Shown piece after piece: positions 1-10,442 of a DNA stretch of 64,000 nt (position 1 is its first letter; every line of letters starts with the position of its first letter). Under the pieces are notes generated by a model. That model saw only the letters and a list, made by a program, of their open reading frames with translations. It was not told the DNA's origin and made no database searches. The stretch is from Achatina immaculata (lineage: Eukaryota; Mollusca; Gastropoda; Stylommatophora; Achatinidae). A program made the translations under genes and the position numbers. The stretch lies in contig CM019714.1 of assembly GCA_009760885.1 (NCBI GenBank), positions 1,238,933 through 1,302,932 on the forward strand, read 5' to 3'.

Positions 1-432
1 CACGCTGGAGAGAGGAGAGAGACACGAGAGATATGCTGGACAGAGGAGGGAGTGACACTCTGAAGAGAGGAGGGAGAGACACGCTAGAGAGAGTGGATGA
101 GAGATATATGTTGGAGAGAGGAGAGAGACACGCTGGAGACTGGAGCAGAGAGACATGGTGCAGAATGGAGGAGAGATATATGGTGGAGAGAGAGACATGC
201 TGGAGAGTAGAGAAGAAATAGAAACATGCTACAGAGAGGAGAAAAGAGAGACATGCTACAGATAGGAGAAGAGAGAGACATGCTACAGATAGGAGAAGAG
301 AAAGACATGCTAGAGAGAGAACTAAGCTGGAAAGAGAAGGAGACCCTGGAGGAAGAGAAGAGAAGAGAGAGAGAGAGAGATGCTGGAGACATAAAGAAAA
401 GAGGGAGAAAGATCAGCAGGGCGTCCCTCAAC
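1..432. repeat. Purine-rich degenerate tandem repeat
   Basis: About 430 bp of almost pure A/G on the plus strand, built from imperfect units of roughly 30 bp containing GAGAGACATGCTGGAGAG. Units are more regular at 230-310 (gagacatgctacagatagga). The open frames across it are compositional and not genes. The array runs off the left edge, so its true length is unknown. Confidence 0.85.
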
Positions 433-825
433 CCAAACTGTAAACTTTAATCAGAAAACATTTTGCCAGTGAGAAACAACCTCACATCCTCAGTATGTTT
501 CCCCACTTCCATCGACATACGAGTATTATCACGCCCTGCTCTTCTCTGAAACAAACGTATGTTTAGCTGTGCGTGTATGTGTGTGCGTATATGCGTGGAG
601 CTTTAGGTGCAGATACGATTTATGAATGAAATATATCCAAATACATTTGAGTAGCGAGAGCAGTTAATGGACTCGCTTCTCATGACGAAGACGATTCCAG
701 TCGTTGACGTCCTGGTCGCTCTAGCCATGGAAATGGACCTTGGAGCTGGAGAAGGAAAGATGCCCAGGCATAATGCCCGACCACATCATCCTCTAATGTG
801 TGCCAGTAGGTCAGACAAAAAAAAA
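433..825. other. No gene recognised
   Basis: Mixed-composition sequence without a recognisable coding region, RNA or repeat. It appears single copy within this window. Confidence 0.5.
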
Positions 826-890
826 AATATGGGCCACTAACACCATATCCCTTGGGTGCCTCTATGGCACTTCAGAGTTGCCTTTGCCTT
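826..890 (+). mobile_element. SINE-1 3' body fragment
   Basis: An A-run is followed by atgggccactaacaccatat, a degraded match to the 3' part of the SINE copy at 37640-37710 (gggcctaacaccgtatccc ... gccttaaaggcat). Similar pieces occur at 16915-16980 and 36008-36060. No tRNA head is seen here. Confidence 0.5.
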
Positions 891-980
891 ATGACAGATG
901 GGACTGAAATGAAACCCTAAGGCGTGGAACCCTTATACCCTCGGTGTGTTTTGTTTGCAATTGTTCTCTACACTATAGTC

Positions 981-1098
981 CATCACACGACAAAGAAGTT
1001 GCACTAGCCACGTTGCTACTCACTCGCTGCTTCTTGAATCATACGACGAAAAAGTGCACTAACCGCTTTGCTACTCACTCGCTCTTTCTTGAATCATA
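981..1098. repeat. Tandem duplication of a ~59-bp unit
   Basis: Two adjacent copies share cgacaaagaagttgcacta, gttgctactcactcgct and ttcttgaatcat. They differ by a few substitutions and small indels. Confidence 0.75.
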
Positions 1099-1260
1099 AA
1101 CTTTTAACTTTTGCCATTTGTAAAAACAAGTTGGGGAACTGGTAAAAGTGGATAGCAACAGAAGAAACATAAAGAAACCATAATAAACCCAGACTTCCAT
1201 TAGTCGAAAATACTAAAGTAATAACACCATTAGTTTTGACCGAAATAATTCATCTTTATG

Positions 1261-1382
1261 CTATTGTTCTAGAGTCCCTCTCCGCTACAACCATTGTTCT
1301 ACAGTCCCTCTACGCCACAAACTATTGTTCTATAGTCCCTCTACGTCACAAGCTATTGTTCTACAGTCCCTGTAGTCACAAG
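1261..1382. repeat. Short minisatellite, ~31 bp x 4
   Basis: Four head-to-tail units of the form ctattgttctacagtccctc followed by tacgtcacaag. They diverge slightly and the last is shortened. Confidence 0.85.
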
Positions 1383-1984
1383 GATGTCTAATAACACGAT
1401 TTGGGGGGGGGGGGGGGATATGCTCTACAAATAATGAAAATAATGGACTATTTGTTGACCCAGCTCCAAAAATGGAGACGACATTATGAAATTTTAACTA
1501 GGCCAAAACGATTAAATCCCGCGAAATCTCGAGACGCTCTCGCGAGGTCACGAGACTCAGACCAATTATAAACTAATTGAAAAACTTTGAATACCGGGTT
1601 TTTTGTTCTGTTTTGTTTTTGTTTTGTTTTTGTTTTGTTTTGGTCCTCTGTCGCAGACTGAGATTAATGCGTCTATGTGGCCTAGCAGTTTAAAACGGTG
1701 GACTATTCGGAACGGGACCAGGGGTCTAATCCCCCCCACCCCACCCCAACCCAATGTTAGGATTTTTCCATACGCCCAACGATTTCATGCCTTCGTCTGA
1801 TCTTCGCGTTAATGAGACATCTGAACAGACAATGCGGGGCACACCGGACACAATGCACACAAGAGTGCCAGTGTGTTAAAAGAGAAAAAAAAAGAAGTTA
1901 TTCATGTAAATAAATGAACCTATTACTTATGCGAGCATGCCGGAGATGACAGTAGATAAACAATAACACAGACGAGGACGATAA
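1383..1984. other. No gene; G-run, CpG cluster and T-rich run
   Basis: Contains a G13 run near 1404-1417, a CpG-rich partly self-complementary patch near 1516-1556 (tctcgagacgctctcgcgag), and a GTTTT-rich stretch at 1598-1642. No coding region or RNA is supported. Confidence 0.45.
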
Positions 1985-2059
1985 GAATAGAAGGTTTTCA
2001 AAAAGAGAAACAACGAAGCTCTTGCACAGTAAAGTGATTTAGCACAGGGTTGTATGGTT
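1985..2059 (-). mobile_element. LINE 3'-tail remnant (L-I family)
   Basis: The plus-strand text (cagtaaagtgatttagcaca then ttgtatggtt) parallels the 3' tail of the minus-strand LINE at 10965-11035 (ggtaaagtaatagagcata then ttgtatggtt). It is probably an old 3' end. The younger L-A element at 2060 inserted at its TGTATGGTT motif. Confidence 0.45.
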
Positions 2060-2818
2060 GCTGTCCACAACACAAGAAGGAATGGAAAAACTAATTATGT
2101 CAGTCCGCAAGAACAGCGAAGAGCAGAACCTCTATCTTAATGCAAAGAAAACTAAAGTGATGACAACTGACAAAACAAACAAGGCAACTGAAATATGTAT
2201 CAATGAGGAAAAACTGGAAGAAGTGGAGAGTTTTGAATATCTTGGATCACTACTAACTAATAATGGAGATACAATGAGGGAAATTAAAAGGAGGACATCT
2301 ATTGCTCTTCAGAAAGTAAAACAAATAAAGAATCTGTGGAGAGGAGCAGACAGAACCACAAAAATAAGATTTTTAAGGGCATGCATCTTTCCCATCGCAA
2401 CATATGCCTGTGAGACCTGGACACTTAACAAAACAGCTGAGAAGCACATAAATGCCTTTGAATGTAAATGCTATAGAAGAGTTCTCCAAATATCGTGGAC
2501 ACAAAAAAGAACAAATATATCTATACTACAAGAGCTTAATATTGAAGAAGGCTGGCTAGTAAAGAGGATTAAAGAGAGAAAACTTAAATATTTTGGCCAC
2601 ATTAAACGTCATGATAATTTAGAGAAGACCGTATTGGAAGGATACATAATGGGAAAAAGAAAAAGAGGAAGACCGAAACGAAGATGGCTGCAAGACATCG
2701 TTGATGATCTGGAAATGGATGCAGCAGCAGCAGGCCATCTTGCTCACAACCGAGAGGCCTACAGGAGTGCTGTCTGGGAGGCAAAGTTCCGCAAGGGACA
2801 TGCAAAGGAATGAATGAA
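2060..2818 (+). mobile_element. 5'-truncated LINE (L-A), reverse transcriptase C-terminus
   Basis: This is the longest LINE copy of its type in the window. One open frame (2058-2813, about 250 codons) covers the end of a reverse transcriptase and the usual C-terminal domain. Visible landmarks are FEYLGSLLTNNG near residue 59, YACETWTLNKTAEKHI near 117, a KLKYFGHIKRHDNLEKTVLE block near 176, and GRPKRRWLQDIVDDLE near 203. The catalytic YADD region and the endonuclease lie upstream and are missing, so it cannot move on its own. The 3' tail is a short GAAT repeat. A 9-bp direct repeat TGTATGGTT flanks it at 2051-2059 and 2819-2827, as expected of target-primed insertion. Older relatives are at 32128, 45217, 51770 and 57912 (minus). 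Confidence 0.85.
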
Positions 2819-2912
2819 TGTATGGTTACACTGGAAAAATAGCAGACGCAGGATTTTGTAAAAATGAAACGAGAATTACCTGAGAATCGAACTACGGCTG
2901 GGTGATCAGCCA

Positions 2913-2913
2913 C

Positions 2914-2967
<54 letters not shown>

Positions 2968-3206
2968 GCACATGGGGCTTCTGCAAGGGTTTTCCACAAA
3001 CACCTGTCCTTTGCCTTTTTTCCCACCGCTCTTGTCCAGGTGAGCCCTCTGTTGCTCAACATCCTTTCTGTTGTTCTTCTCCATGTCTCCTTTGGTCTAC
3101 CCTTACTTCTGTTCCCCTGTGGTGTCCATCTCAGTGCTATTTTTGGTAGAGAGTCGTCAGTCATCCGGAGCACATGTCCCAACCATCGCCAGTTACTGGC
3201 TTTCAT
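2913..3206 (-). mobile_element. 5'-truncated LINE (L-C) with (GA)n tail
   Basis: Read on the minus strand, an open frame begins in the C-terminal RT region (NWRWLGHVLRMTDDSLPKIA, then GNRSKGRPKETWRRTTERM). It ends in a WKTLAEAPCA motif and runs directly into a (GA)n tract at 2913-2964. The same 3' end joined to simple repeat recurs at 5493, 14162-14360, 28909, 34388 and 36098. It seems to have inserted into a tRNA-like SINE head (next entry). Confidence 0.8.
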
Positions 3207-3285
3207 TTAACCTTCGTGGGATCGGCCGCCTAGCTACGAGAATCAGCGAACTATCCACTCGGCCATCTTACACTTAAAACGGACT
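3207..3285 (-). mobile_element. tRNA-derived SINE head, split by L-C
   Basis: On the minus strand, TGGCCGAGTGGATAGTTCGC is an exact pol III A-box type match (TRGCNNAGTGG). The likely B-box (AGTTCGATTCTC) lies on the far side of the LINE at about 2881-2890. GGCCGATCCCACG at one junction and GGCTGATCACCCAG at the other look like a diverged target duplication. No full cloverleaf forms, so this is a SINE relic and not a tRNA gene. Confidence 0.5.
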
Positions 3286-3821
3286 CTGAACCCGGTCCAC
3301 ATGAAGAACACCCAACAGTCTAATATTTTGGCAAACGCCTTTTTCAAGGATACTATACAAAAAAAAATGACCCAACAGATAAAATCTCAATAAACATGAA
3401 CAATTAAAACACTTGGCTTCTTCTGGTATCCTCTTTGTAAGATTTTGTCTCCGTCTTTCTTACTGACGAAGGGTGAAAAAATTGCTGGTGATAGGAGGAG
3501 GAGGAGAAGAAGAGAAGAGAGGGGGAGAGAGAGAGAGAGTAAGAACAGAAGAAGCGCGTTAACGTGTGAGTTAAGTGTATATTACTCAGCAGTTGATGAA
3601 GCTCTTAAAAATGCAAAAGTCAATATCGTACTCCGGACAAATCCACGGATGTCCCAGTTTCCTCTTCTGAAGCAACGGCGATGATGTAGCCAGAATCTAC
3701 TCTCCTTAAAGCTTTGTCAGTATTAATTTCACATTACCTTTTTTTCAAGATACACCTCCATCATGTGCTGCATCCAGAGCAATGCAGATGTTTTCTTTGG
3801 AAAATAAATGTTAGGGGGAGG
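3286..3821. other. No gene; short GA-rich patch
   Basis: A GA-rich run sits at about 3490-3540. Nothing else is recognised. The sequence borders the 29-bp minisatellite on its right. Confidence 0.5.
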
Positions 3822-4742
3822 TGGGAACAGAAGATTCAGTATCACCTATCAGGGAACAGAAGATTCAGTATCACCTATCAGGGAACAGAAGATTCATTAT
3901 CACACATGGGGAACAGAAGATTCAGTATCACCTATCAGGGAACAGAAGATTCATTATCACACATGGGGAACAGAAGATTCAGTATCACCTATCAGGGAAC
4001 AGAAGATTCATTATCACACATGGGGAACAGAAGATTCAGTATCACATGGGAAACAGAAGACTCAGTATCACTCATGGAGGAAATGAAGACTCAATATCAC
4101 CCATGGAGGAACACAAGACTCAATATCACCCATGGAGGAACACAAGACTCAATATCACCCATGGAGGAAATGAAGACTCAATATCACCCATGGAGGAAAT
4201 GAAGACTCAATATCACCCATGGAGGAACACAAGACTCAATATCACCCATGGAGGAAATGAAGACTCAATATCACCCATGGAGGAACACAAGACTCAATAT
4301 CACCCATGGAGGAACACAAGACTCAATATCACCCATGGAGGAACACAAGACTCAATATCACCCATGGAGGAACACAAGACTCAATATCACCCATGGAGGA
4401 ACACAAGACTCAATATCACCCATGGAGGAACACAAGACTCAATATCACCCATGGAGGAACACAAGACTCAATATCACCCATGGAGGAACACAAGACTCAA
4501 TATCACCCATGGAGGAACACAAGACTCAATATCACCCATGGAGGAACACAAGACTCAATATCACCCATGGAGGAACACAAGACTCAATATCACCCATGGA
4601 GGAACCAAGACTCAATATCACCCATGGAGGAACACAAGACTCAATATCACCCATGGAGGAACACACGACTCAATATCACCCATGGAGGAACACAAGACTC
4701 AATATCACCCATGGAGGAACACAAGACTCAATATCACCTATG
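3822..4742 (+). repeat. 29-bp minisatellite (~31 units) with three zones
   Basis: Every unit is 29 bp. The first units read gggaacagaagattcagtat + cacctatca. The next zone alternates two variants as a 58-bp dimer (gattcagtatcacctatca / gattcattatcacacatgg) about three times. From about 4075 the array is homogenised to caagactcaatatcacccat + ggaggaaca for some 23 units, with a few ggaaatgaa variants. Each late unit carries the CCATGG palindrome. Since 29 is not a multiple of 3 and no unit holds a stop in any phase, all three plus frames stay open (up to 323 codons). These frames are a by-product and not genes. Confidence 0.95.
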
Positions 4743-5488
4743 GGATGAGGGCAGAGGACTGGGTACCACCTGAAGTACTAGTTTCAAGGTGATAGCAGCC
4801 ATCGCTTCTGCTAGTGTTGCAATAATGATAAAGGAGTCTCTTGGGAAAATGTGACTTATCTCCCGATGTGCACTGATAAGACAGGTGGATATCCTGACAG
4901 CCTGACGTTGTATCGTCACCATCATCATCATCATAGCCATCATCGATACTCTCGCTGTGTACGATAAATCTGGCTTTGTTATATATAGGTGGCCAGGAAG
5001 TCGTCTAAAAATGTTAATCACGACAGAGAACCCCCCAGAAACAGGAGCCAAGATTGATAAGTGCGATCCAGGAAAGGCATGATTGAGTATTTACAATAGA
5101 ACCTGATGCGCGATCTACGATTGGTTCTCTCGTGTGGGGACATTTAACAGTGTTTGGACACTCAGAGCCGGGAAATTAGACTTCCCCATGGACGACCTCG
5201 GGACAGGGTATCATGGCGGCATCTTGGCGGGCGCTAGCTGGCAAAAGCGTGATAGACGGTTTCGTTTGTTTTGTCTGGTGAATTGATGATAATGATGATG
5301 ATGGTGATGCTGGTGGAGATGTTTTCCGCCACAGAATTCCGCGGTCTCCGACTTACGCATCGTTACTCTCTTGCTTATATGTTATCATATCCTATCTTCG
5401 ACATGCAGTCTAGCTTTTGTCATCATTTCCTCTGTTATCATTTTTAAATGTTTTTTTTTAATATATAAAACTAGTTCCAAATGTTACA

Positions 5489-5492
<4 letters not shown>
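4743..5492. other. No gene recognised
   Basis: Single-copy-looking sequence with a short (ATC)n at about 4917-4935 and a small (GAT)n at about 5287-5303. No coding region is supported. Confidence 0.5.
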
Positions 5493-5526
<34 letters not shown>

Positions 5527-5735
5527 CCTTAAGTGCCCAGGGCACATGGGGCTTTCGCAAGGGTTTTCCACAAATGCCTGTCCTTTGCCTTTTTTTCTAC
5601 TCTTGCCCAGGTGAGCCCTCTATTGCTGAACATCCTCTCTGTTGTTCTTCTCCATGTTTCTTTTGGTCTACCCTTACTTCTGTTCCCCTGTGGTGTCCAT
5701 TTTAGTGCTGTTTTTGGTAGAGAGTCGTCAGCCAT
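5493..5735 (-). mobile_element. 5'-truncated LINE (L-C) with (GA)n tail
   Basis: On the minus strand a short frame carries GNRSKGRPKETWRRTTERMF and AKDRHLWKTLAKAPCA, then the family 3' end (minus-strand ggcacttaaggttcaga) and a (GA)15 tract at 5493-5523. Only the last ~70 codons survive. It truncates close to the 5' point of the 2913-3206 copy. Confidence 0.8.
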
Positions 5736-5964
5736 ATATTCAGTTACTAAATAAAAAATGATTCTCCTTTAAATTTAAAAAAACAAAAACTAGTAATAGT
5801 AATTAGGTTCCGAATATTGCACAGCTTTGCGTTTTGCTCTAGAAAATGAAAGAGACAGCCATATTTAGTAACTTTATGAGAGACATATTTTAGTTAGTCA
5901 TACAATATGTATAAAGAAATCTACACATTATTTAACACTTCGCTTATATCAACCATTATGAAAA

Positions 5965-6240
5965 ACAACAGTCTGAGGTGGGTCGGGCTTTTAGAGAGAA
6001 GGGAGAAGGATAGACAAAGATGGCCTATACAAAAGTGATGAAAGAGGACAGACCAAGAGGCTGACCTAGACAACGATGGCGAGACAACCTAGAAGAAGTT
6101 ATATGAGCTATTAAAATCGACAAATGCAAAGAAAGATCAAGAACAGAGAGGAAAAGAGACGTGTCTTGTCTGCAGTAGTGAGCCTCAATGGTTCGGAAAG
6201 CTGCTGAATTCACCAGCTGGTAAGAAGAAGAAGAAGAAGT
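5965..6240 (+). mobile_element. Decayed LINE 3' end (L-H) with (AAG)n tail
   Basis: The degraded C-terminal text includes RPRQRWRDNLEE (with indels), ERSRTERKRDV and a final S-L-N-G-S-E-like block (gagcctcaatggttcggaaagc). It ends in (AAG)5 at 6225-6239. It is related to the copies at 18858 and 43467 (minus), which also end in GAA-type repeats. Confidence 0.6.
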
Positions 6241-6629
6241 TCATACATTCATACATTACATACACACATGTAACATGATATATGCATGACGAACCTAAAA
6301 GTTACAAACATCACAGGCTCAAATACTTACAAGTATTTAGTACATCCGTGTGCATCTACACAGGCCACATCTGCGCGTTAATCAAAGATATAATCCTTTC
6401 GTTAAATCACCAACACAATCCGTGCATTAATCAAAGAAGAAATTTTAAAAAAAAACACCAATGTAACACTGAAGGCTAACCTCCTATATCTGGAAACGCC
6501 TGACTATATTACAAACAGCGTCTTCTGTGTTACTGTCTATGACCGTATTTCTTAACCATCTTGAGCGTCCCCTTTCTAAGGCTCATTGTCTGGTACTCAC
6601 AAAGTACTTCACAAAGGAATGTTCCTTTA
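6241..6629. other. No gene recognised
   Basis: AT-rich sequence with no recognisable feature, leading into the A-run that bounds the large duplication. Confidence 0.45.
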
Positions 6630-6639
6630 AAAAAAAAAA

Positions 6640-8096
6640 CTATATGCTTTCAGTAAACGGACGCTGGGTCCACCGACATCTGGAGGCAGCCTGGTTTAAA
6701 CGACCACATCTGAAGACGATGAAAGCCTCAGACTTCCCTTGACCAGATTTCGAACGCTGGCAGCAAATTCTGCTTACAGAAAACCAACAACGAGGACTGT
6801 TGAATAACAAGGCTTCCATGGCGTCCCAGACAACGTAAGGCCAGTTATACACAGGGCTTCTATAAAACCTCCACTACGGCGTTGTCGTAGATTGACAGAC
6901 CATGTAACTTCAGATCAGATCATCAGCTCTCAGAACATGGAACATTTTACGTGACTGAAGTCCAAGTTTACGCCACAAACTATTAATGGCGGGCATCGAA
7001 AAAAAAAAAAATACAAAAAAAACGGCCTCCTCTAATGACGTCACACACATTCAATAAATACGGGACACTGGAAGTTAGAGCCCTATAAGCCGGATTGTCT
7101 GCCCTTGTTCAGCCGTGGAGAAATATCCCATGAGGCAATTTCGCGCTTATAAAACTATTATTATCCGCCTGACAATCTTGTTTGCTGTCTTATTCAATAA
7201 ATAACGATAATCTATAAAATAATAATTAACAATACACTTCATATATATATATAGGCATTTTTGACAAAGCAGGAATTGGGACAGCTGCACTGTGTCAAGG
7301 TAAACCAGTGGTTTCCAAGCTGTGGACCACAGACTCTCTTGGGGCAGCTGCAATGTGCCAGGGTAAACCAGTGGTTTCCAAACTGTGGACCACAGACTCT
7401 CCTAGAATCGCCAAGTAGAAGGTGGGATGCAGGGAACAAGTTTAGAGTACGCAGAATTCTATAAATGTGTTGAAATTTAAAAAAAAAAAAATTAATGACA
7501 TGTGATTTGGGATTGTTAGGGTTAGGGGAACAAACGGACGGACTGGAGGGGGTGGGGGTGGGAGATGGAGGTCAGGTACCAGACAATTATTACTGAGCTT
7601 AGGGGTTCAACAAACTAAAAAAAAAAAAAGTTTTATAACCGGTTTGGTAGGATATACCGCAATAAAACTGGCGGGTGCTCATGCGCATGCGCGAGCCGCA
7701 TTTCTGAAAGCATTCAAACGCATGGCCGTATGTTGGTAATCATGCAAGGATAAAAGATAAAAAAGATTGAGGCTTACTAGAAGACCCGCTGAAAACACAA
7801 TATCAAAGAGTTTCTCAAAGAATACCTTCTGTAATAGAATTAGCCATGCCCAAAGCAATGAATACAGAGAGGAATTCAGAAGAGATCTGACGAGAATCAT
7901 TCCACGTACGTAAACGATGCAAACAGTTCTGGTGGAGAACGAACGGACATCAAATTCTTCTTCTTCTTCTTTGATATCCTTGGAACTGCGAGCTGGTGAA
8001 CTTTGCAGCCGATGCTGTGAGAATGTTGAGGCGCAGGATCTTGTGGGCGTGGGCGCAGGTCTTAGCAGATATTTTCTCCAGTTCCTGAGTCCAGCT
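6640..8096. repeat. 1.47-kb tandem duplication, copy 1
   Basis: A 1457-bp unit starting ctatatgctttcagtaaacg and ending gttcctgagtccagct. It is preceded by A10 (6630-6639) and followed by A14 (8097-8110), then by copy 2 at an offset of 1471 bp. By eye the copies differ at about a dozen bases plus A-run and (AT)n length, about 1% divergence, so the duplication is recent. The unit holds a duplicated hAT-like end (7259-7412), several A-runs and, at its right end, the left part of dispersed repeat DR1. No gene is recognised in it. Confidence 0.95.
7259..7412 (+). repeat. Duplicated hAT-like terminal sequence (also at 8733-8884)
   Basis: Two adjacent copies of about 64 bp each contain CAGTGGTTTCCAARCTGTGG followed by accacagactct. 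The core resembles the CAGTGGTTCTCAAACTGTGG-type ends of hAT transposons. No inverted partner (CCACAG...CCACTG) was seen, so these are probably solo or duplicated ends. The same pair recurs in the second copy of the large duplication. Confidence 0.55.
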
Positions 8097-8110
8097 AAAA
8101 AAAAAAAAAA

Positions 8111-9563
8111 CTATATGCTTTCAGTAAACGGACGCTGGGTCCACCGACATCTGGAGGCAGCCTGGTTTAAACGACCACATCTGAAGACGATGAAAGCCTC
8201 AGACTTCCCTTGACCAGATTTCGAACGCTGGCAGCAAATTCTGCTTACAGAAAACCAACAACGAGGACTGTTGAATAACAAGGCTTCCATGGCGTCCCAG
8301 ACAACGTAAGGCCAGTTATACACAGGGCTTCTATAAAACCTCCACTACGGCGTTGTCGTAGATTGACAGACCATGTAACTTCAGATCAGATCATCAGCTC
8401 TCAGAACATGGAACATTCTACGTGACTGAAGTCCAAGTTTACGCCACAAACTGTTAATGGCGGGCATCAAAAAAAAAAAAAATACAAAAAAAACGGCCTC
8501 CTCTAATGACGTCACACACATTCAATAAATACGGGACACTGGAAGTTAGAGCCCTATAAGCCGGATTGTCTGCCCTTGTTCAGCCGTGGAGAAATATCCC
8601 ATGAGGCAATTTCGCGCTTATAAAACTATTATTATCCGCCTGACAACCTTGTTTGCTGTCTTATTCGATAAATAACGATAATCTATAAAATAATAATTAA
8701 CAATACACTTCATATATATATATATAGGCATTTTTGACAAAGCAGGAATTGGGACAGCTGCACTGTGTCAAGGTAAACCAGTGGTTTCCAAACTGTGGAC
8801 CACAGACTCTCTTGGGACAGCTGCAATGTGCCAGGGTAAACCAGTGGTTTCCAAGCTGTGGACCACAGACTCTCCTAGAATCGCCAAGTAGAAGGTGGGA
8901 TGCAGGGAACAAGTTTAGAGTACGCAGAATTCTATAAATGTGTTGAAATTTTAAAAAAAAAATTAATGACATGTGATTTGGGATTGTTAGGGTTAGGGGA
9001 ACAAACGGACGGACTGGAGGGGGTGGGGGTGGGAGATGGAGGTCAGGTACCAGACAATTATTACTGAGCTTAGGGGTTCAACAAACTAAAAAAAAAAGTT
9101 TTATAACCGGTTTGGTAGGATATACCGCAATAAAACTGGCGGATGCTCATGCGCATGCGCGAGCCGCATTTCTGAAAGCATTCAACGCATGGCTGTATGT
9201 TGGTAATCATGCAAGGATAAAAGATAAAAAAGATTGAGGCTTACTAGAAGACCCGCTGAAAACACAATATCAAAGAGTTTCTCAAAGAATACCTTCTGTA
9301 ATAGAATTAGCCATGCCCAAAGCAATGAATACAGAGAGGAATTCAGAAGAGATCTGACGAGAATCATTCCACGTACGTAAACGATGCAAACAGTTCTGGT
9401 GGAGAACGAACGGACATCAAATTCTTCTTCTTCTTCTTTGGTATCCTTGGAACTGCGAGCTGGTGAACTTTGCAGCCGATGCTGTGAGAATGTTGAGGCG
9501 CAGGATCTTGTGGGCGTGGGCGCAGCTCTTAGCAGAAATTTTCTCCAGTTCCTGAGTCCAGCT
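8111..9563. repeat. 1.47-kb tandem duplication, copy 2
   Basis: This is the second copy of the unit at 6640-8096, followed by A11 and then by DR1 sequence that continues to about 9760. That right context matches the DR1 copy near 63.2 kb, so the right border is probably the ancestral one. Short open frames inside are repeated in both copies and look fortuitous. Confidence 0.95.
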
Positions 9564-9760
9564 AAAAAAAAAAACAAGGGGTGTGCAGTGCTTCTTTAGC
9601 AGACTCCACCACAATGGGAACTATGGCGATCCCTGTCCCGTTAGCCAGAATAGGCCTTTTACTGGGGGTACAAATGGAAAGCTGGGACAGGGTCTTGGTC
9701 GGCTGTGGTTCGCCAACCCCGACGCTAACATATCAGCTGTGGGTCGTCAGTTATACTCAT
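9399..9760 (+). mobile_element. Dispersed repeat DR1 (copy at 9.4-9.8 kb)
   Basis: Starts near a (TTC)n tract, passes through ctttgcagccgatgctgtga and an A-run, then tgcagtgcttctttagcaga, ggaactatggcgatccctg, ggacagggtcttggtcgg and ccccgacgctaacatatcag. The same order of blocks recurs at 63100-63515 (plus), 14578-14790 (minus) and 28330-28500 (minus). Its class is unknown. It could be a SINE or the 5' untranslated part of a LINE (see 28909-29440). The left part also lies at 7932-8096. Confidence 0.7.
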
Positions 9761-9854
9761 CGAGCGGACAGGAAGGGAATCGAGAAGAAAAGCATCTAGG
9801 ACATGCATCATAATTTCACACAGGAGACAATGGAGACAGGAAAGGAAGAGAGAT

Positions 9855-9975
9855 GAATGAATGATCTTTATTTTTAAAGGATGAAGAATTGGGCGCGCAG
9901 ACCCGTCTTACATTCTGCCCTGTATCACTCCATCTTTAATTCTTCCCACACACTCGATTTAACATAAATATACAT
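9855..9975. mobile_element. Dispersed repeat DR2
   Basis: The text aatgaatgatctttattttt, aaagg, then cccgtcttacattctgccct recurs at 14938-15010 (tgactgatctttatttccaa ... cccgtctgacattctgccct). A short piece in opposite orientation sits at about 61572-61600 (aaaaataaagattattcatt). Read on the minus strand it ends in AATAAAGAT followed by (CATT)n, which looks like a retroelement 3' end. Confidence 0.6.
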
Positions 9976-9983
9976 ATTACCTA

Positions 9984-10195
9984 GAACAAGCTATCAAATG
10001 GAACATAACAGGCCGAAGAAAAAAGAGGTCGACCACTTGAAACTCTAAAGAAGACATTGTTAAGAGAGGCCAAATTCGTAGGCATAAAATCTTTTAATGA
10101 AGCTGAAAAACTCGCCGAAAACAGGAAATCTTGGCAAACTAACATGCGAGTCCTATGTGACGTTTAACTGCACAGGAAGGATGCAAGATGTAATA
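9984..10195 (+). mobile_element. 5'-truncated LINE 3' end (L-B)
   Basis: Begins at an EQAIKWN-type block and continues through a degraded GRRKKRGRPLETLKKTLLRE motif, the FNEAEKLAENRKSWQTNMRV block and a CDV stop. The tail aggatgcaagatg runs into (AT)n. Relatives are at 39225 and 48389. The minus copy at 10255 lies tail to tail with it. Confidence 0.75.
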
Positions 10196-10254
10196 TATAT
10201 ATATGTATATATGTGTGTATGTGCGCGCGCGTGCGTGCATGTTTGTTTGTTTTT
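10193..10254. repeat. Microsatellite (AT)n-(GT)n between two LINE ends
   Basis: tatatatatatgtatatatg passes into gtgtgtatgtgcgcgcgcgt and a GTTT run. It fills the gap between the 3' end of the plus-strand L-B copy and the truncated 3' side of a minus-strand L-B copy. Confidence 0.85.
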
Positions 10255-10442
10255 TATGACATATTTTGTGGATGTTATGCCCACTGAACTGGCCTCTCTT
10301 AACAATGTCCTCTTTCGAGTTTCACGTGGTCGACCTCTTTTTCTTTTGCCTTTTGTTCTCCACTTGATAGCTTGTTCTGGGATTCTCTGACTGTTTCTTT
10401 TCATCACATGACCGACATATGTCCACCTTTTTCTGATCACCC
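10255..10442 (-). mobile_element. LINE fragment (L-B), inverted relative to neighbour
   Basis: The minus-strand frame carries RWTYVGHVMKRNSQRIPEQA, then KRKRGRPRETRKRTLLREAS. It overlaps in content with 9984-10195, so the two are separate insertions and not one twin-primed element. Its own 3' end stops at the ggccagttcagtgggcataa block, without the usual tail. Confidence 0.75.

Noticed and set aside
3822..4742. CRISPR-like array of 29-bp repeats
   Set aside because: The units are directly adjacent with no spacers, and the setting is a eukaryotic repeat region without cas genes. The same holds for the other arrays.
3821..4792. 323-codon open frame in the 29-bp array
   Set aside because: All three plus frames are open because the unit lacks stops in every phase. 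This is a periodicity effect.
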